NCBI GenBank assembly: GCA_945831805.1
Contig: CAMADY010000018.1
Span: 1-37,091 of the forward strand
From: an uncultured Prevotellaceae bacterium
Lineage (GTDB): Bacteria; Bacteroidota; Bacteroidia; Bacteroidales; Bacteroidaceae
Direction: 5' to 3'
Length of the DNA stretch: 37,091 nucleotides
In this document: one piece after another, positions 1-5,046 of the stretch
Position numbering within the stretch: the stretch's first letter is position 1
Layout of the letters: every line of letters begins with the position of its first letter
Made by a program: the position numbers and the translations under genes
Notes under the pieces: model-generated
What the model was told of the DNA's origin: nothing
What the model saw: the letters and a program-made list of their open reading frames with translations, nothing else
Databases searched by the model: none

Positions 1-86
1 TGGTCATCTACAGCTTGGGCAAAAGCATTTCCTATATATAGTGAAATGTAAAAACAAACAAATATTATTAGTTTTGGATATCTCAT
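1..86 (-). CDS. Secreted protein, N-terminal fragment (runs off window)
   Basis: The complement of positions 84-86 is an ATG that opens a frame running off the left edge, 28 complete codons long. The translation begins MRYPKLIIFVCFYISLYI, with a basic n-region, a long hydrophobic core and an AFA-QA type signal peptidase I site at about residues 21-24. The mature protein starts near QAVDD. Nothing of the mature domain is present, so the function cannot be given. A TAnnTTTG promoter box lies 27 bases upstream, so the gene probably has its own transcript. It follows another small secreted protein on the same strand. Signal peptide: seen in the sequence; identity: unknown. Confidence 0.6.
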   Translation of the reverse strand, partial: MRYPKLIIFVCFYISLYIGNAFAQAVDD

Positions 87-112
87 TATTTTGTTTATAT
101 AGTAGTTTCACT

Positions 113-120
113 CAAAGTTA
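113..120 (-). promoter_or_regulatory. Bacteroidetes -7 promoter box for the edge gene
   Basis: The minus strand reads TAACTTTG here, matching the Bacteroidetes -7 consensus TAnnTTTG. The expected start of transcription is about 20 bases before the ATG at 86. The -33 region about 20 bp upstream is weak (TTCA rather than TTTG). The box lies just past the stop codon of the preceding minus-strand gene. Confidence 0.5.
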
Positions 121-136
121 TATAAATAGAATCATC

Positions 137-694
137 CTATGAAGAATAGTACCCTATGAAAGTAAATTGCTTACCAGAACTTACTTTTCCAAAAATACAG
201 TTTCCCTCTATTCGAAATGTTCCACTTCCTTCACTTTTATCATTTTCATAGGCTTGAATAGTGTTGCCGCTCAAAACTAATTTAATATTACGAGGGGATA
301 CAATTCTCTTGCTATGCACATTTTCATACGTTAGCACACCTGTTTTCTTTGCATATTCAGCCACAGGGACACTAAGCACCTGGCTTCTGCCAATAAGTTT
401 ACCATCAACAGTTACAGATACGTAAAGTGGAAGTTTTGTCCAGTCCATATCTTTGAACATTGAAGAACTTCCAATGGTTAAAGACAGAACACCGAATTCA
501 TTGCTTGTTACGGTTTGGGTTCCTGAATAAATCGTTCCTCCTTCGGAGTTTGTAAGTTCAACGTTACAACTTACGGTTTCATTTGCTCGTGGTTCGCCTG
601 TTGCATTATCAAGTAAAGACACCTGATAGCCTATTTGTGCGAAACTTACCGTTGCAATCATCATTGCAACCAAGGAAAGAAATAATCTCTTCAT
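137..694 (-). CDS. Small secreted protein of unknown function
   Basis: This is a complete 185-aa frame. Residues 1-19 form a signal peptide (MKRLFLSLVAMMIATVSFA, cleavage before QIGYQ). Residues 20-115 resemble the N-terminal beta-sandwich segment of many Bacteroidetes surface proteins: a QVSLLDNATGEPRANETVS stretch, then a G-rich strand with an EFGVLSLTIGSS motif and a closing VPVAEYA. Similar segments precede adhesin or tail-fibre-like domains in other Bacteroidetes proteins. Here the chain ends after a further ~65 residues rich in beta strands (RIVSPRNIKLVLSGNTIQAY). No enzyme motif is visible. The protein is probably exported to the periplasm or surface. Function unknown; the resemblance is from memory of the family and was not searched. 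Confidence 0.7.
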   Translation of the reverse strand: MKRLFLSLVAMMIATVSFAQIGYQVSLLDNATGEPRANETVSCNVELTNSEGGTIYSGTQTVTSNEFGVLSLTIGSSSMFKDMDWTKLPLYVSVTVDGKLIGRSQVLSVPVAEYAKKTGVLTYENVHSKRIVSPRNIKLVLSGNTIQAYENDKSEGSGTFRIEGNCIFGKVSSGKQFTFIGYYSS

Positions 695-885
695 AATTGA
701 ATAAAAAAATGGGCGGAACTGCTCGGTAGCTTTTCCGCTTTCTGAGGCATCGCCAAACGCCCTGTACGATAGAAAAGCACGAACAGTTCACGCCCATACC
801 AGACGTGAACCTTCGTCTGCTTGTTCTCATCGTACTTGAAAGTTTTGGCGATTTTCAGAAAACGAGAAACAAGGACAAAGTCCAA
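691..885 (-). other. Orphan reading frame between 113-bp repeat and secreted gene
   Basis: The 190-bp space between repeat copy L and the secreted protein gene holds one open frame of 64 codons that can start only at a TTG (883-885). It begins directly beside the repeat, contains the terminator-like hairpin at 703-738 and overlaps the next gene by 4 bases. The translation has a plausible segment (FKYDENKQTKVHVWYGREL) but a low-quality C-terminus. It could be the remnant of a gene once driven from the repeat, as the Rpn gene is driven from copy R, or it may be non-coding. I do not recognise it. Confidence 0.2.
703..738 (-). terminator. Rho-independent terminator, minus strand
   Basis: On the minus strand a GCGGAA/TTCCGC stem (733-738 pairing with 713-718) with a 14-base loop is followed by CCC and a run of seven T. 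It would end transcription arriving from the Rpn gene region before the 137-694 gene. The stem is only 6 bp, so strength is uncertain. Confidence 0.45.
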
Positions 886-887
886 GT

Positions 888-1000
888 AATATGTCTTGAC
901 CTCTGCTATGCGCTTGCGCAGTGAGGTCGGATATTAAGTTTTATGAGTCAGTTTCGCATTGGTTAATAAATTGAGTTAATTTGTTTTTACTTATATTGTT
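888..1000. repeat. 113-bp direct repeat, copy L (downstream of Rpn gene)
   Basis: This copy aligns without gaps to 1902-2014 with 14 mismatches over 113 bp (about 88% identity). The two copies are exactly 1014 bp apart and lie just outside the Rpn-family gene. The inner part, including TCAGTTTCGCATTGGTTAAT, is identical. The outer part holds a hairpin: GACCTC pairs with GAGGTC around an inner TGCGC/GCGCA palindrome. The element sits outside any convincing coding frame. Confidence 0.85.
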
Positions 1001-1009
1001 ATTCGTCTT

Positions 1010-1876
1010 TTACAACAGGTTGATTTCTTCTGGGGAGAGACCTGTAGCTTGCGCTACTTGTTCTATAGGCATACCCATAGCGATAAGATTACGTGCTATT
1101 GCATAAGCTTTTGTAGTCTCACCTTCCGCACGACCTTTCGCACGACCTTTAGCTTCGCCTTTCCTTTCTGCTGCATTAAGTGCTGTCCGTTCACGGCTTA
1201 TCTGATCCCAGTACTTATCGATGGCGAGAAGTTCGGCATCAGTATAGCCGGATTCCTCTACCAGCTCAAGGGCCTTTGAAACAAGTGCATCAGCAACGAG
1301 TTCTGCAGGGGCATTCTTTGTGTTCTCATCAATCTCCGTAAGAAAACGGAGCCAAAGGACTGCCATCTTGCGATCTTTCCATGACGATGGTTGGAACTTG
1401 GGAAGTTCCACGAAAACCATGTGCATGTCATCAATAATCTCATTGGAGTGGTTTGTGTGGGTTGGGACGAACTCATGGTAGAACTCGTCTGGCAGCTCGG
1501 GGAATGCAATGTCATTGACCAGGGAGAGTGTATAGATAGAATTCAGTTCGCTATAGTCCATACCTCTCTCTGCCGGCTTGACATATGCTTTGCATGTATT
1601 GAAGAGCGTACGACGCTTGAACATGTCCGTCCAGTACATCTGCATCTCTACGACAAACTGGCGTCCGTCTTTTTCCGTACATCGTACATCAACGATGGTA
1701 TCTTTCTTGTCAGGATTGACAGGTACCAGTTCTGCTGGCAGATACTCTATGTCAACAATCTCATGACCATGCTGCAGAGGCAGCAAGGCATTGAGGAAGC
1801 TTATCAGCAGTTCTTTATGTTCACCGAACACTTTCTTGAAGGTAAGGTCGGCTTTCGGATTCAGATATTTTGCCAT
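1010..1876 (-). CDS. Rpn family PD-(D/E)XK nuclease / putative transposase
   Basis: This 288-aa protein belongs to the Rpn/PDDEXK_2 family (recombination-promoting nucleases, often labelled putative transposases). Members are DNA endonucleases reported to promote RecA-independent recombination. It starts with the family opening MAKYLNPKADLTFKKVFG. The catalytic core is visible: E44 and D63 (IVDVRC) and the E77-x-Q79 signature (VVEMQMYW), the usual E-x-Q variant. Residues about 237-260 form a charged Gly/Lys/Arg/Glu segment (KGEAKGRAKGRAEGE), followed by a small helical C-terminus (IARNLIAMGMPIEQVAQATG), both typical. Length matches the family. The gene is bracketed by 113-bp direct repeats and has a promoter near 2058-2089, giving a leader of about 175 nt. 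No terminal inverted repeats are visible, so transposition is not shown. Confidence 0.9.
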   Translation of the reverse strand: MAKYLNPKADLTFKKVFGEHKELLISFLNALLPLQHGHEIVDIEYLPAELVPVNPDKKDTIVDVRCTEKDGRQFVVEMQMYWTDMFKRRTLFNTCKAYVKPAERGMDYSELNSIYTLSLVNDIAFPELPDEFYHEFVPTHTNHSNEIIDDMHMVFVELPKFQPSSWKDRKMAVLWLRFLTEIDENTKNAPAELVADALVSKALELVEESGYTDAELLAIDKYWDQISRERTALNAAERKGEAKGRAKGRAEGETTKAYAIARNLIAMGMPIEQVAQATGLSPEEINLL

Positions 1877-1901
1877 ATTGGTTTATGATATACGTGAGTC
1901 A

Positions 1902-2014
1902 AATATGTCTTGACCTCAGTTATACGCTTGCGCAGTGAGACCAAATATTAATTCTTACGAATCAGTTTCGCATTGGTTAATAAATTGAGTTCATTTGTTT
2001 TTACTTATGTTGTC
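1902..2014. repeat. 113-bp direct repeat, copy R (leader of Rpn gene)
   Basis: This is the second copy of the element at 888-1000. It ends 25 bases before the Rpn start codon and falls inside the predicted 5' leader of the Rpn mRNA. In the transcribed orientation the hairpin reads GGTCTCA...TGAGGTC. Compared with copy L, two stem bases differ but pairing is kept through G-U wobbles, which hints at a functional RNA structure. Confidence 0.85.
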
Positions 2015-2057
2015 GATATTGTTGTGACTGTTGGCGCACGTTTATAATGTTCGAGTG

Positions 2058-2089
2058 CAAAGATACACAAAAAAAAATAAACTACCAAA
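2058..2089 (-). promoter_or_regulatory. Promoter of the Rpn gene
   Basis: The minus strand reads TTTG (2086-2089), 20 bp, then TATCTTTG (2058-2065), matching the -33/-7 consensus. The -33 box lies inside the 3' arm of the era terminator stem, and its spacer is the terminator T-tract. Transcription would begin near 2052. Confidence 0.6.
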
Positions 2090-2113
2090 CAATTCCGAAG
2101 AAAAGTTTGGTAG
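2068..2113 (-). terminator. Rho-independent terminator of the fabH-era operon
   Basis: On the minus strand CTACCAAAC (2105-2113) pairs perfectly with GTTTGGTAG (2082-2090) around a 14-base loop. A T-rich tract with nine consecutive T follows. It lies 45 bases after the era stop. Confidence 0.85.
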
Positions 2114-2158
2114 AGTGTGTTAGTAACGTTATTTCCCGAGTATCCGAATTCTGATGTT

Positions 2159-3070
2159 TTACTCTGGATTATATCCGAAACTGTCGAGTTCCTTCTCGTT
2201 GCTTCGCCAGTCCTTGTCAACCTTGACGAAGGTTTCGAGGAAGATGTGCTTGTCGAAGAACTTTTCGAGAGCCTTGCGTGCCTCGGTGTTCACCTTCTTG
2301 ATGGCGACACCCTTATGGCCGATGATGATGCCCTTCTGCGAGTCGCGCTCAACATAGATTGTTGCCATGATGTGTATGCGGTCCTCCGTCTCCTTGAAGG
2401 AAGTGCAGCGCACCTCTACGGCGTACGGTATCTCCTTGTCGTAGTAGAGGAGTATCTTCTCGCGGATTATCTCCGTGACGAAGAATCGCGCCGGCTTGTC
2501 CGTCAGCTGTTCCTTGTCGAAGAAGGCCGGTGACTCCGGCAAGAGCTGCTGTATGCGTGAGAGGAGTATATCGACTCCGAACTTGTTCTTTGCGGAGATA
2601 GGTAGTATCTCAGCCTTTGGCAGCAGTGCCTTCCACTTGTCAACGATAGCCGTCAGCTGCTGCGTGGCGTCAACCTTCTTGCCGTCCTTGTCCTTGCCGA
2701 GCTCGTCGATCTTGTTGATGAGGACAAGGATAGGGAACGACTGCTTCTGCACCTTTTCGAGGAAGTCCTGGTTCTTCTCCGGGTTCTCGATGACGTCGGT
2801 GACGTAGAGCAGCACGTCGGCATCTGTCAATGCAGACTCCGAGAAGGCGAGCATCGACTCCTGAAGCTTGTAGTTCGGCTTCAGTACGCCCGGTGTGTCA
2901 GAGAAAACGATCTGCATCTCCGGTGTGTTTACGATGCCCATGATGCGGTGGCGCGTCGTCTGTGCCTTGAAGGTAGCAATAGAAATACGCTCACCAACCA
3001 ATTGGTTCATGAGCGTACTCTTACCTACGTTGGGATTTCCAACGATATTTACGAATCCTGCTTTATGCAT
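2159..3070 (-). CDS. era: GTPase Era, 16S rRNA maturation and 30S assembly
   Basis: Era is an essential GTPase that binds the 3' end of 16S rRNA during small-subunit assembly. From the start chosen here (MHKAGFVNIVG, 303 aa) the GTPase motifs are complete: G1 GNPNVGKS (11-18), the TT of G2 (38-39), G3 DTPG (58-61) and G4 NKID (119-122). A C-terminal KH domain carries the GHKG loop (GIIIGHKGVAIKK). An in-frame ATG seven codons upstream (3091) is possible, but MHKAGFVNIVG is the usual Bacteroidales start. The gene follows fabH by about 30 bases and is the last gene of the yceD-rpmF-fabH-era operon. In related genomes der commonly follows era; here a terminator and the Rpn cassette follow. Confidence 0.95.
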   Translation of the reverse strand: MHKAGFVNIVGNPNVGKSTLMNQLVGERISIATFKAQTTRHRIMGIVNTPEMQIVFSDTPGVLKPNYKLQESMLAFSESALTDADVLLYVTDVIENPEKNQDFLEKVQKQSFPILVLINKIDELGKDKDGKKVDATQQLTAIVDKWKALLPKAEILPISAKNKFGVDILLSRIQQLLPESPAFFDKEQLTDKPARFFVTEIIREKILLYYDKEIPYAVEVRCTSFKETEDRIHIMATIYVERDSQKGIIIGHKGVAIKKVNTEARKALEKFFDKHIFLETFVKVDKDWRSNEKELDSFGYNPE

Positions 3071-3099
3071 TTTGTCGGATTGATGATTCAACCTCTGTA

Positions 3100-4107
3100 T
3101 TATGCCTTGTCACCATCGTATCCCCACTTGAAGAAACTTGCTCCGTGAACGAAGCCAGCTCCGAATGCAGTGAAGAGTACGTTGTCACCCTTCTTGAGCT
3201 TCTTCTCGAAGTCCCAGAGAGCGAGTGCAATGGATGCCGCACTGGTGTTACCGTAATGCTCGATGTTGATCATTACCTTCTCCATTGGTGCGTTGAGGCG
3301 CTTTGTCACAGCCTCAATGATTCGCATGTTAGCCTCGTGAGGAACAATCCAGTTGATATCTTCCTGTGTGAGGTTGTTGCGCTTCATTATCTCCTCGATG
3401 TCGTCAGCCATAGAGGTAACGGCATAGCGGAATACGGTGCGACCCTCCTGATAGATGTAGTGCATGCGGTGGTCAACGGTGTAGTGTGATGCAGGGCATA
3501 CAGAACCTCCCGCCTTCATGTGAAGGAATGGGAGTCCGAGACCATCGGTACGCAGGTATGAATCCTGGAATCCTACGCCCTCTTCTGTTGTTGCCTCCAT
3601 CATGACAGCAGCAGCGCCATCACCGAAGAGCACACAAGTCTGACGATCCTGATAGTCAACCATTGACGACATCTTCTCAGCAGCCACAGCGATGATTCTC
3701 TTATAGCGACCGCTCTGAATCATAGCAGCAGCGAGGTCTGTGATATAAAGGAATCCGCAGCATGCGCACGAGACATCAAAGCCGTGTGCATTCTTAAGGC
3801 CGAGCTTTCCGATGACTATAGACGCATTAGAAGGGAAACGGTAGTCTGGTGTTGTTGTAGCGCATATTACGCAGTCAATAGTCTGTGGATCCACTCCCGT
3901 CTTCTGTAGGAGCTGGCGACAAGCCTTACGAGCGAGGTATGCAGAGCCGAGGCCTTCCTCGTTGAGGATGCGACGCTCCTTGATACCTACTCGTGTGAGA
4001 ATCCACTCGTCATTGGTATCGACCATACGTGAGAGTTCCTCGTTAGTGAGGATATACTCTGGCACGTATCCACCGATACCAGTGATTACAGCGTTTACTT
4101 TCTCCAT
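3100..4107 (-). CDS. fabH: 3-oxoacyl-ACP synthase III (KAS III)
   Basis: FabH condenses acetyl-CoA with malonyl-ACP to start type II fatty acid synthesis. The protein is 335 aa, normal for the family. The catalytic triad is visible: Cys116 in DVSCACCGF, His257 in IVPHEAN and Asn287 in HYGNTSAAS. The glycine-rich C-terminus (FGAGFVHGASFFKWGY) is also typical. A second cysteine, Cys117, directly follows the nucleophile where Ser or Ala is more usual. The gene lies between rpmF and era in an arrangement conserved in Bacteroidetes. Other bacteria have plsX between rpmF and fabH; it is absent here. Confidence 0.95.
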   Translation of the reverse strand: MEKVNAVITGIGGYVPEYILTNEELSRMVDTNDEWILTRVGIKERRILNEEGLGSAYLARKACRQLLQKTGVDPQTIDCVICATTTPDYRFPSNASIVIGKLGLKNAHGFDVSCACCGFLYITDLAAAMIQSGRYKRIIAVAAEKMSSMVDYQDRQTCVLFGDGAAAVMMEATTEEGVGFQDSYLRTDGLGLPFLHMKAGGSVCPASHYTVDHRMHYIYQEGRTVFRYAVTSMADDIEEIMKRNNLTQEDINWIVPHEANMRIIEAVTKRLNAPMEKVMINIEHYGNTSAASIALALWDFEKKLKKGDNVLFTAFGAGFVHGASFFKWGYDGDKA

Positions 4108-4131
4108 TATAATAAATAAGGTGTAAGTTGA

Positions 4132-4317
4132 TTACTCAGCCTCGCCAATAACGATAGCCTGCTTGCCACGATACTGTCCGCATGTAGGACATACTGTGTG
4201 ATAAACATAGTATGCACCGCAGTTAGGGCATACTGCAAGTGTAGGAGCTACTGCCTTGTCATGAGTACGACGCTTGAGTGTACGAGTCTTTGACTGTCTT
4301 CTTTTAGGATGTGCCAT
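4132..4317 (-). CDS. rpmF: Ribosomal protein bL32
   Basis: This is a 61-aa basic protein of the large ribosomal subunit. It opens with [20 protein letters not shown], the bL32 signature, and has a four-cysteine zinc ribbon: Cys30, Cys33, Cys43 and Cys46 (CPNCG and CPTCG). It is therefore the zinc-binding (C+) form. It sits between yceD and fabH, a very widely conserved neighbourhood, and is probably co-transcribed from the promoter at 4873-4904. Confidence 0.97.
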   Translation of the reverse strand: MAHPKRRQSKTRTLKRRTHDKAVAPTLAVCPNCGAYYVYHTVCPTCGQYRGKQAIVIGEAE

Positions 4318-4321
4318 TTTT

Positions 4322-4360
4322 CTTTAAATCTTTTAAAACTTTAAACTTTTAAACTTTTTA
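4322..4360. repeat. 7-9 bp period A/T array between yceD and rpmF
   Basis: On the minus strand the motif GTTTAAA / GTTTTAAA recurs at 7-9 bp steps from the last codons of yceD (encoding SLKV and the stop) into the rpmF leader. It is the most AT-rich and least regular of the arrays in this window. Confidence 0.5.
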
Positions 4361-4865
4361 ATGCTTCCCAGCGTGGGTCAATAGTTTCTTCCGCAGTCTC
4401 ATCACCACTTCGGGTGGCTGACAACTCTTCGAGTTTCTTTGTCATCGCATCATTGCATTTTCCAGGTGCATGAACGTGCTTGATGGGTACTGCCAACGCT
4501 ATTGTCTCGTAGATGAGCCATGCTGTCTGGAGTATTCCTTCGTTCTCGTCAACAACGATGACGTCATCTTCTTCGCTTGGATCCTGTCCGAGTTTGACAA
4601 TGTATGTGCAGCTGCCAGACACAGGTTGCTCCATGTCGTCGAGACATCTGTCGCATTGCACTGTTACGCTGCCGTCAATAGTCATGGAAACGGTGAACTC
4701 TCCAGTAGCCGCCTTGCGTATAGACAGCACGGCGTTCACATTTCCGTGGCGAATGTCGGCATCGTCGAGACTTTCAAAATATGAGTCGTCAAGAATGTAG
4801 GAAGCCTCCTTGAAGTCCTCCTGCATACCTGTTAAACCAATATTTAACGTCTCCAAATCAAACAT
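4341..4865 (-). CDS. yceD: YceD family protein (DUF177), 23S rRNA accumulation
   Basis: DUF177/YceD proteins are linked to 23S rRNA accumulation and are almost always encoded just before rpmF, as here. The protein is 174 aa. The conserved core is SVTVQCDRCLDDM with the Cys71-x-x-Cys74 pair. A second conserved stretch (WLIYETIALAVPIKHVH) precedes Cys132 (GKCND), and the terminal region DPRWEALKSL matches the family. The start MFDLETLNIGL fits the family N-terminus and lies only about 2 nt after the predicted transcription start. Its last codons are part of the short-period array at 4322-4360. Molecular role in Bacteroidetes is not established. Confidence 0.85.
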   Translation of the reverse strand: MFDLETLNIGLTGMQEDFKEASYILDDSYFESLDDADIRHGNVNAVLSIRKAATGEFTVSMTIDGSVTVQCDRCLDDMEQPVSGSCTYIVKLGQDPSEEDDVIVVDENEGILQTAWLIYETIALAVPIKHVHAPGKCNDAMTKKLEELSATRSGDETAEETIDPRWEALKSLKV

Positions 4866-4872
4866 TTGGGTG

Positions 4873-4904
4873 CAAAGTTACTAATTTTTTGTGAAATGAC
4901 AAAA
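4873..4904 (-). promoter_or_regulatory. Promoter of the yceD-rpmF-fabH-era operon
   Basis: The minus strand has TTTTG (4900-4904), 19 bp, then TAACTTTG (4873-4880), an excellent match to the Bacteroidetes consensus. The expected transcription start is near 4867, leaving 1-4 nt before the yceD ATG at 4865. Confidence 0.75.
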
Positions 4905-4970
4905 TATTTGCTCGTTTTTTTCATTCTTTTGCTATTTTGCAGTTAAAAAATATTAAAGATTTGCCATCTT

Positions 4971-5003
4971 TTGCTCTCCGTGCATGAAAAAGTAGTATCT
5001 TTG
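4971..5003 (+). promoter_or_regulatory. Promoter of the fused ABC transporter gene
   Basis: TATCTTTG at 4996-5003 matches TAnnTTTG. A TTG at 4971-4973 is the best -33 candidate, but the 22-bp spacing is longer than usual. Predicted leader about 38 nt. The spacer 4866-5046 thus holds two divergent promoters. Confidence 0.6.
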
Positions 5004-5046
5004 CGTAATAATCGGCGTTGCTGCCTGAATATCGACTAATTAAAAC

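Noticed and set aside
888..2014. Classical insertion sequence around the Rpn gene
   Set aside because: The flanking copies are direct, not inverted, 113 bp long, and I see no target-site duplication. The family label putative transposase alone is not evidence for an IS.
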